The notes below the pieces were generated by a model, which had not been told where the DNA came from, made no database searches, and saw only the letters and a list, made by a program, of their open reading frames with translations. Source: Winogradskyella sp. (lineage in GTDB: Bacteria > Bacteroidota > Bacteroidia > Flavobacteriales > Flavobacteriaceae). Taken from it: a stretch of DNA of 64,000 nt. Shown here piece after piece: positions 35,845 through 44,763 of this stretch (the stretch's first letter is position 1; each line of letters opens with the position of its first letter). The position numbers were made by a program, and so were the translations under genes. Where the stretch lies: positions 487,796 through 551,795 of the forward strand of contig NZ_JABSSU010000003.1 of NCBI RefSeq assembly GCF_013213835.1, in the 5' to 3' direction.

Positions 35845-36870
35845 TTGTGTGGCAATTTTAATATGGATGATGGCGAAACTTTAGAATTTTTCAACCCTTT
35901 TATAAACTATGAAATCGTTAATAACAAACCTTTATTAGATTCTTATCCTACCTATATTGATGACAACTACATTGGCTATATACAATCCGGTGGTATCATT
36001 AAAAGAAAGGCAAATGACTATGTTCTGCTTTTACCTGTTGTATTCGGCGCACATAAACACCGAGCTATTTATTATGCAACAAGTACAAATCTTGAAAGTT
36101 GGACTTTTCATAAAAGAAAAATACTCGACACTAATAGTATTGAATTTGCCAAAAAGGATGGTAATATTTTCAGCACTAATAATCCATTTCTTTTCGAAGA
36201 GAATAAATATTTAGTTTTATTAGGTGTAGAATGCCCAGACGGGAATTATACGGCGGCATATATGATAATTGATTCTGATTTAAATATCATCCAAAAACCA
36301 ACAAAAATAAGAATTCCTCAACTAGAAGGAAATTTAAATAGTTATTATCCCTTATCTATTATAAACCATGATGGCGTATACCGATTTTTGATTTATGACA
36401 ATAATAGAAATTACAATACACATAAGATTTATGAAGTAACGACATTAGATATTTTGAAAAACTTTAATGAAGGAATAAATAATCAGTCTTTACAATGCAT
36501 AATCGATAGTGAAACTTCTTCAGGTTACTTAAAAGGTAAAATGGATGATGCAAGTTATATTACTTATAATTCTGAACTGTATATTATTATTGGAAGTGAA
36601 GAATATCCATCAGAATATCTCACTTCTTTAAATCGAGAATACGGACTAATTCATTTAGACAAGACAAAATGGGCTCATGACAATAGAAGTCCATTAATAA
36701 TCAATCCTATGACGCTGCACCATAAATTCCCTGAATTAGAATGGGCTGCTGATCATTTAGGCGGCTTCATTTCGCCAATCTTTAAGGACAATTATTTATA
36801 CCTGTTTTTAACTATGGGTTCTGATAATCCAGACTATCTACTTTCAGGTATAAAACTAAAGCTAGAATAA
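35845..36870 (+). pseudogene. C-terminal part of the frameshifted protein, glycosidase-like beta-propeller
   Basis: 341 residues from a TTG at 35845, but the frame is open from 35797 and has no good start of its own, so it is best read as the continuation of the upstream part. The sequence resembles the five-bladed propellers of GH32/43/68-like proteins: KANDYVLLLPVVFGAHKHRAIYYATSTNLESWTFHKRKIL, then NPFLFEENKYLVLLGVE, and ADHLGGFISPIFKDNYLYLFLT near the end. Catalytic residues cannot be assigned. Codon use and protein-like character show no decay, so the frameshift is recent, artefactual or bypassed. Confidence 0.7.
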
Positions 36871-36986
36871 TTTTATCAATACTGCTTCACAAAAATCAAA
36901 TGCAAACTTTAAATTTAAAATTTTAAACAAAAAAATATCTGTAAGGACATACACAGAACAAAACCCATATTATTAAAGATTTAGAT

Positions 36987-36994
36987 TACCTTTG
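36987..36994 (+). promoter_or_regulatory. -7 element for the RsmB-like gene
   Basis: TACCTTTG, an exact TAnnTTTG match, 31 bases before the ATG at 37026. Confidence 0.5.
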
Positions 36995-37025
36995 CACGCC
37001 TTATAATACTTAAACATTAAGCATC

Positions 37026-38246
37026 ATGCGATTACACAGAAATCTTTGCTTTGCAGTTATCGACGGATTACACCTCATTTTTAATGAAGGTGAATATGCC
37101 GATAAAGTGATTCAGCAACTGTTAAAGCGCGATAAACGCTGGGGAAGCAGAGATCGATCCTTTATTGCAGAAACGGTTTACAGCATTGTTAGATATAAAA
37201 GATTATACAGTGAAATTGCAAATGTAAAGGCACCTTTTACCCGTGACGACTTATGGCGCTTATTTGCTGTTTGGGCAACGTTAAAAGGCATCAGACTACC
37301 AGATTGGAAATACTTTATAGACACACCGACACGAAAAATAAAAGGTCGTTTTGATGAACTTTCTAAAATTAGAAAGTTTAGAGAATCAATTCCTGATTGG
37401 ATTGATGAACTTGGTGTAAAAGAAATCGGTGAGTCCGAATGGACTAAAGAAATCACCAAACAAAATGAACAGGCTGATGTCATTTTAAGAGTAAACACTT
37501 TAAAAACCAACAAAAAAGATTTACGTCTAAAGCTACAGTCAGAAGACATAGAAACTGAGTTTTTATCAGATTATCCATCAGCTTTAAGACTTACTGAACG
37601 TGCTAATGTTTTTAAAACCGAAGCTTTTAAAAATGGTTGGTTCGAAGTGCAAGATGCGTCATCGCAACTTGTGGCAGACTTATTAGATGTGCAACCAGGA
37701 ATGAAAGTTGTGGATTCTTGTGCTGGAGCTGGAGGAAAAACATTACACCTAGCTTCTTTAATGCAAAACAAAGGGCAAATCATTGCCATGGATATTTACG
37801 AAAGTAAATTGAAAAAACTAAAAGTAAGAGCGCGTAGAAATGGGGTTCATAACATCGATATGAAGGTCATAGATTCTACAAAACCTATTAAAAAACTTTA
37901 TGGTAAAGCAGACAGATTGCTGATAGACGCACCATGTTCTGGATTAGGTGTTCTAAGACGTAACCCAGATGCAAAGTGGAAATTACAACCAGAATTTGTA
38001 GAAAACATCATTAAAACACAGTTTGAAATTTTAGAACAATACTCTAAAATGGTAAAACCTGGCGGAAAAATGGTGTATGCAACCTGTTCAATTCTCCCTT
38101 CTGAAAATCAGAAACAAGTTGATAAATTCTTAACATCAGAAGCCGGAAAAGCATTTACCTTTGTCAAAGAAAAAAAAGTATTAGCTCACAAATCTGGCTT
38201 TGATGGCTTTTACATGGCTTTACTAGAAAAAAATAAAGACAACTAA
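37026..38246 (+). CDS. RsmB/NOP-type RNA m5C methyltransferase
   Basis: 406 residues. The N-terminal domain (about 1-140) is an RsmB/NusB-like helical region. The catalytic domain has motif I VVDSCAGAGGKTLHLA (near 230), motif IV DAPCSGLGVLRRNPDAKW (near 298) with a catalytic Cys, and motif VI YATCSILPSENQ (near 348) with the second Cys. It methylates C5 of a cytosine, most likely in 16S rRNA (position 967 for E. coli RsmB), but the NOP family also includes other rRNA and tRNA enzymes. Own promoter; the endonuclease gene follows 22 bases downstream. Confidence 0.92.
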   Translation: MRLHRNLCFAVIDGLHLIFNEGEYADKVIQQLLKRDKRWGSRDRSFIAETVYSIVRYKRLYSEIANVKAPFTRDDLWRLFAVWATLKGIRLPDWKYFIDTPTRKIKGRFDELSKIRKFRESIPDWIDELGVKEIGESEWTKEITKQNEQADVILRVNTLKTNKKDLRLKLQSEDIETEFLSDYPSALRLTERANVFKTEAFKNGWFEVQDASSQLVADLLDVQPGMKVVDSCAGAGGKTLHLASLMQNKGQIIAMDIYESKLKKLKVRARRNGVHNIDMKVIDSTKPIKKLYGKADRLLIDAPCSGLGVLRRNPDAKWKLQPEFVENIIKTQFEILEQYSKMVKPGGKMVYATCSILPSENQKQVDKFLTSEAGKAFTFVKEKKVLAHKSGFDGFYMALLEKNKDN

Positions 38247-38268
38247 ATCAAAAGATAAATCCTATCAG

Positions 38269-40119
38269 ATGAAACAATTTTACCTTCTATTTTTATTCGT
38301 AACATTTGCAACATACGCACAAGTGCCTTCAAATTATTACGATTCGGCAAATGGATTAACTGGTTATACTTTAAAAACCCAACTCAAAACTATTGTTACC
38401 AACGGTCATACCTATAATGCTGGTAGTTATGATAACTTATTCACGGCTTATGCGTCAACAGATAGAGATTACTATTATGAAAATGATGGCTCGTTACTAG
38501 ACATATATTCAGAAAACCCTTCAGGTTCGGAGACTAGCTATAATATTCCTAATGACGAATGTGGTGGTAGTATACCTAATGAAGGCTTGTGCTACAATAG
38601 AGAGCATTTATTTCCTCAAGGATTCTTTAACAATTCAGATGCATTACCGATGGTATCTGATATTCATACCGTAGTGCCTACAGATGGATTTGTTAATAAT
38701 GGAAGAAGTAATTACCCATTTGGTGTTGTCTCTAATACTAATACTTCCTATTCTAACGGATCAAAATGGGGAACAGGAAATAACTACGGATATACTAATA
38801 GGGTTTTTGAACCAATCGATGAATTTAAAGGTGATATCGCAAGAGCCATGCTTTATTTTGCAGTAAGATATGAGGACAACTGGAATGATAGCGGTTGGGA
38901 AGCACCTGATGCATCACCTTACAACCCATTAAATGGAACCAGTGATCAATTTTATGAAACATGGTTTATCAATACCATGTTAGATTGGCACGCGGCAGAT
39001 CCTGTTAGTCAGAGAGAATTAGACAGAAATGACGAAGCTTATAACTTTCAAGGTAACGCCAATCCATTTGTGAATCATCCTGAATATGCAGCATTAATTT
39101 GGAATCCAGTACCAGATACTCAAGCACCAACAGATCCTTCAAATTTGGTTGCTTCTAACCCAACTGATAATAGCATTAATTTAAGTTGGACAGCTTCAAC
39201 TGATAATGTAAGTGTAGCTTCATATGATATTTATCAAGATGGTGTTAATCTTTACAACACAGTTACAACCTCTTTTGTAGTTACCGGACTTAGCGCAAAT
39301 ACAAATTACTGTTTTACTGTTAGAGCAAATGATGGATCTGGTAATTCTTCAGGCTTTAGCAATCAAGCTTGTGAAACAACCTCAGATAATGGCTCACAAA
39401 CAACTGACCTTTTTATCTCTGAATATGTTGAAGGAAGTGGAACAAATAAAGCCATAGAAATCGCAAATTTCACTGGTGGTCCAGTAAGTTTATCTAATTA
39501 TACTTTAAAATTGGCCTCTAACAGCAACAACTTTTCAACCACATATACGTTTCCAAATAGTCCAACAATAGCAAATGGTGATGTGTTTGTAGTTGCAAAT
39601 AGCGGTCTAAATTCTGGGTGCCAATCAGAACAAGATGATGTTAATAATAGTATCACTGGTTTTAATGGAAATGATGCTATTGGTCTATTCAAAAACGATG
39701 TCCTCATTGATATCTTGGGTATTGAAGGTGATGGTAATGACTTTGCAAAAAATGTAACGTTAATCAGAAAACCAGAAATTCAGTTTCCATCAACTACTTA
39801 TGACGCCAATGAGTGGAATGTAGTAAGCATTGATGATTGTTCAGATTTGGGTCAGCACAACCAAACCTTAAGCATACAAAACAGTAATGTTAAATTCGTA
39901 TCAATTCATCCAAACCCAGTAAAATCATTATTATCAATAAACCTTAAAACTGATAATAACGCAAGTATCGAAATTTACGATGTACTCGGAAAGAAGGTTT
40001 TAAGTGAAATGATACAAACTACGAAAAGCATTAATGTACAATCATTAAAAACTGGTGTTTATATTATAAAAATTAGTCAAGGTAATTCTAGTATCTCAAA
40101 ACGATTGATAAAAAACTAA
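38269..40119 (+). CDS. secreted endonuclease I with Fn3, LTD-like and T9SS sorting domains
   Basis: 616 residues. Signal peptide about 1-17 (LFVTFATYAQ). The endonuclease I domain spans about 20-280: CYNREHLFPQGFF (His of the active-site region), DIHTVVPTDGFVNNGRSNYPFG and FKGDIARAMLYFAVRYED. Fibronectin type III follows near 285-368 (APTDPSNLVASNPTDNSINLSWTAS). A lamin-tail-like module (FISEYVEGSGTNKAIEIANFTG) runs near 377-520. A type A sorting domain ends the chain (IHPNPVKSLLSINL ... YIIKISQGNSSISKRLIKN). Likely releases phosphate and nucleotides from extracellular DNA at the surface or in the medium. Confidence 0.92.
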   Translation: MKQFYLLFLFVTFATYAQVPSNYYDSANGLTGYTLKTQLKTIVTNGHTYNAGSYDNLFTAYASTDRDYYYENDGSLLDIYSENPSGSETSYNIPNDECGGSIPNEGLCYNREHLFPQGFFNNSDALPMVSDIHTVVPTDGFVNNGRSNYPFGVVSNTNTSYSNGSKWGTGNNYGYTNRVFEPIDEFKGDIARAMLYFAVRYEDNWNDSGWEAPDASPYNPLNGTSDQFYETWFINTMLDWHAADPVSQRELDRNDEAYNFQGNANPFVNHPEYAALIWNPVPDTQAPTDPSNLVASNPTDNSINLSWTASTDNVSVASYDIYQDGVNLYNTVTTSFVVTGLSANTNYCFTVRANDGSGNSSGFSNQACETTSDNGSQTTDLFISEYVEGSGTNKAIEIANFTGGPVSLSNYTLKLASNSNNFSTTYTFPNSPTIANGDVFVVANSGLNSGCQSEQDDVNNSITGFNGNDAIGLFKNDVLIDILGIEGDGNDFAKNVTLIRKPEIQFPSTTYDANEWNVVSIDDCSDLGQHNQTLSIQNSNVKFVSIHPNPVKSLLSINLKTDNNASIEIYDVLGKKVLSEMIQTTKSINVQSLKTGVYIIKISQGNSSISKRLIKN

Positions 40120-40142
40120 GAACTAACATATAATTAATAGTG

Positions 40143-40171
40143 AAAAGCAACTCAAATGAGTTGCTTTTTTT
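40143..40171 (+). terminator. terminator of the endonuclease I gene
   Basis: AAAAGCAACTC (40143-40153) pairs with GAGTTGCTTTT (40158-40168), 4-base loop, T run. Confidence 0.88.
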
Positions 40172-40238
40172 GTTTAAAACCTGTTGACTTCTTCAATATA
40201 TGACAATTAAATTATATCTAGAATAACCTAAAATGCAT

Positions 40239-40246
40239 TAAATTTG
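40239..40246 (+). promoter_or_regulatory. -7 element for purL
   Basis: TAAATTTG, an exact TAnnTTTG match, 34 bases before the purL ATG. Confidence 0.5.
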
Positions 40247-40280
40247 CATTTTTAAAACGCTAACGAAAAATCATCACATA

Positions 40281-43200
40281 ATGATTCATTTCTTCGGAAA
40301 CCAAAACAGTAAAGTATTTGCTGTTCAAGTAACAAAAGAATTATCTACAGAAGACATTTCAAAATTGGTATGGCTTTTTGGTAACCAACCTAAAATAGAA
40401 CAAGCATCAATAGATGCTTTTTTTGTTGGTCCAAGAGCTGCAATGATAACGCCTTGGAGTACAAACGCTGTTGAGATTACCCAAAATATGGGAATTGAAG
40501 GTATTATTAGAATTGAAGAATTTGAATCTATTACTGAAAATTTCAAAGATTATGACCCAATGATTTCTGAAAAGTTCTCTGGTCTTAATCAAGACATCTA
40601 CACAATCAATATAGAACCTGAAGGTATTCAGAATATTGAAGATATAGTAGCATACAACCAACAAGAAGGTTTAGCACTTAGCAATGAAGAGATTGAATAC
40701 CTTGAAGGTGTTTCTAATAAAATTGGACGACCATTAACAGATTCTGAAGTTTTTGGTTTTTCGCAAGTAAACTCAGAGCATTGTCGTCATAAAATTTTCA
40801 ACGGAACTTTTGTCATTGATGGTGAAGAAAAAGAGACGTCTCTTTTTAAAATGATAAAAGAAACGTCTAAACAAAATCCAAACGATATTGTTTCAGCATA
40901 TAAAGACAACGTAGCATTTATAAAAGGTCCTGTTGTTGAACAATTTGCACCAAAACGCGCTGATGTTCCGGAATATTACGAAACTAAAGATTTTGAATCT
41001 GTAATTTCATTAAAAGCAGAAACACACAATTTCCCAACTACTGTTGAGCCATTTAATGGTGCTGCAACTGGTTCTGGTGGTGAAATTAGAGATAGACTTG
41101 CTGGTGGAAAGGGTTCTATTCCTTTAGCTGGTACCGCTGTTTATATGACAGCGTATTCTAGACTTGAAGACGAACGTCCTTGGGAAAAAGCGTTCCCAGA
41201 GCGTAAGTGGTTATACCAAACACCAATGGATATTCTAATTAAAGCAAGTAATGGTGCTTCAGACTTTGGAAACAAATTTGGGCAACCTCTTATTTGTGGT
41301 TCGGTTTTAACTTTTGAACATCAAGAGGAAGCTGATAAAATTGGTTACGATAAAGTCATTATGCAAGCTGGTGGTATTGGCTACGGAAAAGCAGACCAAG
41401 CTATTAAAGATGTTCCTCAAGCAGGTGATAAAATCGTCATTCTTGGTGGTGACAACTATCGCATCGGAATGGGTGGAGCTGCGGTTTCATCTGCTGATAC
41501 TGGTGAATTTGATTCAGGTATTGAATTAAATGCTGTACAACGTTCTAATCCTGAAATGCAAAAACGTGCTGCTAATGCTGTTCGTGGTATGGTAGAAAGC
41601 GAAGAGAACTTTATTGTTTCTATTCACGATCACGGAGCTGGTGGACACCTAAACTGTTTATCAGAACTTGTTGAAGATACTGGTGGAAAAATTGACTTAG
41701 ATAAATTACCTGTTGGTGACCCAACATTGTCTGCTAAAGAAATTATTGGTAACGAGTCTCAAGAACGTATGGGATTAATTATTGCAGATAAACATTTAGA
41801 TACACTTCATAAAATTGCAGACAGAGAACGCTCACCAATTTACGATGTTGGTGATGTTACAGGTGAACATCGCTTTACGTTTGAGTCTAAAACCAATGGT
41901 GACAAACCAATGGATTTAGCGCTAAACGATATGTTTGGAAGCTCACCAAAAACGATAATGAATGATGTTACTGTCGCTAAAAACTACAGTGATGTATCAT
42001 ATAATTCAGATAATTTTTATAATTATTTAGACCAAGTACTACAACTAGAAGCTGTGGCTTGTAAAGATTGGTTAACTAATAAAGTTGATCGATGTGTTGG
42101 TGGAAAAGTTGCCAAACAACAATGTGTTGGTCCTTTACAAATTCCTTTGAATAATGTTGGTGTTATGGCATTAGATTTTAAAGGAAAAGAAGGTATTGCA
42201 ACTTCGGTTGGCCACTCACCTATTTCAGGTTTAATTAATCCTGAAGCTGGTAGTAGAAATTCAATTACCGAAGCTTTAACTAACATAATTTGGGCACCTC
42301 TTAAAGATGGTTTAACTAACGTTTCACTTTCTGCAAACTGGATGTGGCCTTGTAAAAACGAAGGTGAAGATACGCGCTTGTATGAAGCTGTAAAAGCAGT
42401 TTCAGAGTTTGCTATAGATTTAGGAATCAATGTTCCAACAGGAAAGGATTCGTTGTCTATGAAGCAAAAATATCCTGAAGGTGATGTTATTGCACCAGGA
42501 ACTGTGATTATTTCAGCTGCTGCTAATTGTAATGATATTACTAAGGTTGTTGAGCCTGTTTTCAAAACTGGAAAAGGCAACATTTACTACATCAATATTT
42601 CGCAAGATGATTTTAAACTTGGTGGTAGTTCGTTTGCTCAAATTTTAAATAAAATTGGAAACGAAACACCAAACGTTCAAAATGCAGCGTATGTAAAAAC
42701 TGTGTTTAATACCATTCAGCAGTTAATCAATAACGATCAAATTATTGCAGGTCATGATGTTGCTTCTGGTGGTTTGATAACCACATTATTAGAATTATGT
42801 TTTGCTGATAATAATGTTGGTGCGGAATTAGATATTTCAGCATTAAATGAAACCGATTCTTTAAAGGTGTTGTTTGCTGAAAACTCAGGAATTGTAATTC
42901 AGGCAGAAGATGAAATCGAATCTACTTTAAAAGACGCTGGAATTACATTCCACAACATAGGAAAAGTTACAGAAAGTGATGTTTTAAGTGTAATTAACAA
43001 CAATGATGTGTTTACGATGACCATTTCTCGATTAAGAGATATGTGGTATAAGACCTCTTTCCTACTCGACCAAAAACAAACTGCAAACGGATTAGCAAAA
43101 GACCGTTTTGACAATTATAAAAATCAGCCGCTTCAATATAAATTTCCTGAGCATTTCACAGGAAAATTAGAAGATGTCATTGCAAGCGACGCGAAGCAAT

Positions 43201-43949
43201 CTCGTCCTAAAGCAGCCATACTTCGCGAAAAAGGAAGTAACTCTGAACGCGAAATGGCAAACGCTATGTATTTGGCTGGTTTTGATGTTAAAGATGTACA
43301 TATGACCGATTTAATTTCTGGTCGTGAAACATTAGAAGACATTCAGTTTTTAGGTGCTGTTGGTGGATTCTCAAATTCAGATGTATTGGGTTCTGCAAAA
43401 GGATGGGCAGGCGCCATTAAATACAACGAAAAAGCCAACAAAGTGATTAAAAACTTCTTTGAAAGAGAAGACACCTTATCTGTTGGAATTTGTAATGGTT
43501 GTCAGCTTTGGATGGAATTAGACCTTATCAATCCAGACCACGAGGTTCACGGAAAAATGGTTCATAACGATTCTCATAAGCATGAAAGTTCGTTTACTTC
43601 AGTAAAAATTCAAGAGAATAACTCAGTAATGTTATCATCTTTAGCAGGAACATCTCTAGGTGTTTGGATTTCTCACGGTGAAGGTAAATTCAACTTACCA
43701 TATTCTGAAGATAAATATCAAATTGTTGCAAAATATGGCTATGAAGGATATCCACATAATCCAAACGGTTCAGACTTTAACACTGCCATGATGAGTGACA
43801 AAACTGGTCGTCATTTAGTAACGATGCCACATATTGAGCGTTCTACTTTCCAATGGAATTGGTCGAACTATCCTGATGGTAGAAAAGATGAAGTATCGCC
43901 TTGGTTAGAAGCTTTTGTAAATGCTAGAAAGTGGATTGAAAACAGATAA
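40281..43949 (+). CDS. purL: phosphoribosylformylglycinamidine synthase, large single-chain form
   Basis: 1222 residues. Converts FGAR to FGAM with glutamine and ATP, step 4 of purine synthesis. The order is: N-terminal PurS-like part, linker, the two AIRS-like halves (SQVNSEHCRHKIFNG near 155-170, LKAETHNFPTTVEPFNGAATGSGGEIRD near 244-270) and a C-terminal glutaminase. The glutaminase has FSNSDVLGSAKGWA and the nucleophile in VGICNGCQLW near 1073, with His and Glu in the C-terminal part. Residues 966-975 (VIASDAKQSR), just before the glutaminase start PKAAILREKGSNSERE, are encoded by a dispersed palindromic repeat read in frame. Single gene with its own promoter. Confidence 0.97.
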   Translation: MIHFFGNQNSKVFAVQVTKELSTEDISKLVWLFGNQPKIEQASIDAFFVGPRAAMITPWSTNAVEITQNMGIEGIIRIEEFESITENFKDYDPMISEKFSGLNQDIYTINIEPEGIQNIEDIVAYNQQEGLALSNEEIEYLEGVSNKIGRPLTDSEVFGFSQVNSEHCRHKIFNGTFVIDGEEKETSLFKMIKETSKQNPNDIVSAYKDNVAFIKGPVVEQFAPKRADVPEYYETKDFESVISLKAETHNFPTTVEPFNGAATGSGGEIRDRLAGGKGSIPLAGTAVYMTAYSRLEDERPWEKAFPERKWLYQTPMDILIKASNGASDFGNKFGQPLICGSVLTFEHQEEADKIGYDKVIMQAGGIGYGKADQAIKDVPQAGDKIVILGGDNYRIGMGGAAVSSADTGEFDSGIELNAVQRSNPEMQKRAANAVRGMVESEENFIVSIHDHGAGGHLNCLSELVEDTGGKIDLDKLPVGDPTLSAKEIIGNESQERMGLIIADKHLDTLHKIADRERSPIYDVGDVTGEHRFTFESKTNGDKPMDLALNDMFGSSPKTIMNDVTVAKNYSDVSYNSDNFYNYLDQVLQLEAVACKDWLTNKVDRCVGGKVAKQQCVGPLQIPLNNVGVMALDFKGKEGIATSVGHSPISGLINPEAGSRNSITEALTNIIWAPLKDGLTNVSLSANWMWPCKNEGEDTRLYEAVKAVSEFAIDLGINVPTGKDSLSMKQKYPEGDVIAPGTVIISAAANCNDITKVVEPVFKTGKGNIYYINISQDDFKLGGSSFAQILNKIGNETPNVQNAAYVKTVFNTIQQLINNDQIIAGHDVASGGLITTLLELCFADNNVGAELDISALNETDSLKVLFAENSGIVIQAEDEIESTLKDAGITFHNIGKVTESDVLSVINNNDVFTMTISRLRDMWYKTSFLLDQKQTANGLAKDRFDNYKNQPLQYKFPEHFTGKLEDVIASDAKQSRPKAAILREKGSNSEREMANAMYLAGFDVKDVHMTDLISGRETLEDIQFLGAVGGFSNSDVLGSAKGWAGAIKYNEKANKVIKNFFEREDTLSVGICNGCQLWMELDLINPDHEVHGKMVHNDSHKHESSFTSVKIQENNSVMLSSLAGTSLGVWISHGEGKFNLPYSEDKYQIVAKYGYEGYPHNPNGSDFNTAMMSDKTGRHLVTMPHIERSTFQWNWSNYPDGRKDEVSPWLEAFVNARKWIENR
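43176..43204 (+). repeat. short dispersed palindromic repeat inside purL
   Basis: The DNA reads GTCATTGCAAGCGACGCGAA then GCAATCTCG, with ATTGC / GCAAT arms (43179-43183, 43196-43200). This is the familiar intergenic repeat type whose reading frames give peptides such as IASDAKQS on one strand and DCFASLAMT on the other; both are visible here. It is locally GC-rich compared with the AT-rich gene. Confidence 0.75.
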
Positions 43950-44053
43950 CTCAATCAATAAAGATTACAATTTGTAATCAAAAAAATACAATTCAGTAAT
44001 TCCATTTTTACAGCGTATGTAGAATGATGCATCTTTGTGTAAACAAATTAAAT

Positions 44054-44695
44054 ATGGATTTAGTAAGGCTATTAATTATTGTTCATGCTACTTTAGGTGG
44101 CATTGCGCTAATCTCGGGTAGCATAAGCATGTTTAGTAAAAAGGGAAGTCAACTTCACAAACGAACTGGTAAACTATTTGTAGGTAGTATGATTTTAAGT
44201 GCGGCAATTTCAATTCCTGTGTGTTTTACTCCAGGACATGAAAATATGTTACTTTTTTCCATTGCAGTATTTACTATTTACTGTATTCTAAGTGGACAAC
44301 GTGCTTTGCTTTTTAAACCAACAAATTTATTACATTTAAAACTTTGGAAAGATTGGCTCATTAGTGGTGTAATGTTTTCATTTGGTATTGCTCTAATGTT
44401 AGAAGGTACCTTTAAACTTCTTTATCCTAATGGACCAACACTGTTATTTTATTTTTTTGGCATATTAAGCCTGTTTTTCTCAATTCAAGATTTTTTGTTC
44501 TTCGCAAAAAAGAATAAGCCAGCAAACGAGTTTATAAAGCGCCATATTGGTTTAATGTCTGGCGCATATACTTCATCTTTCACCGCCTTTTTACTTGCAG
44601 GGTTACAATTAAAACATTGGCTCGTTTGGATAGTCCCGACAGTACTAATCACTATTTGGATAATATATTGGATGAGAAAATATTCTAAAATCTAA
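44054..44695 (+). CDS. polytopic membrane protein of unknown function
   Basis: About 213 residues from ATG 44054; the frame is open from two ATGs at 44024 and 44027, but a near-consensus -7 element (CATCTTTG, 44030-44037) covers the DNA just after them and the hydrophobic N-terminus starts naturally at MDLVRLLIIVHATLGG. Six hydrophobic segments are visible, with KKGSQLHKRTGKLFVGSM as a charged loop after the first. The His-rich loop and layout resemble the DUF2306-like membrane proteins, but I cannot confirm a family. Single gene closed by a terminator. Confidence 0.65.
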   Translation: MDLVRLLIIVHATLGGIALISGSISMFSKKGSQLHKRTGKLFVGSMILSAAISIPVCFTPGHENMLLFSIAVFTIYCILSGQRALLFKPTNLLHLKLWKDWLISGVMFSFGIALMLEGTFKLLYPNGPTLLFYFFGILSLFFSIQDFLFFAKKNKPANEFIKRHIGLMSGAYTSSFTAFLLAGLQLKHWLVWIVPTVLITIWIIYWMRKYSKI

Positions 44696-44710
44696 AGGCT
44701 ATAAAACAGA

Positions 44711-44743
44711 AAAACCTCGAAATATTGCTACTTCGAGGTTTTT
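44711..44743. terminator. bidirectional terminator
   Basis: 11-bp perfect stem AAAACCTCGAA / TTCGAGGTTTT (44711-44721, 44732-44742), loop of 10, between the membrane-protein gene and convergent ppdK. Confidence 0.88.
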
Positions 44744-44763
44744 CTTTACAAACTATGGAAATA

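Noticed and set aside
42023..42583. 186-codon minus-strand frame inside purL
   Set aside because: Antisense frame in a strongly coding region; no recognisable protein features.
43133..43342. Minus-strand open frame containing DCFASLAMT
   Set aside because: It is the shadow of purL; the peptide only reflects the dispersed repeat read on the other strand.
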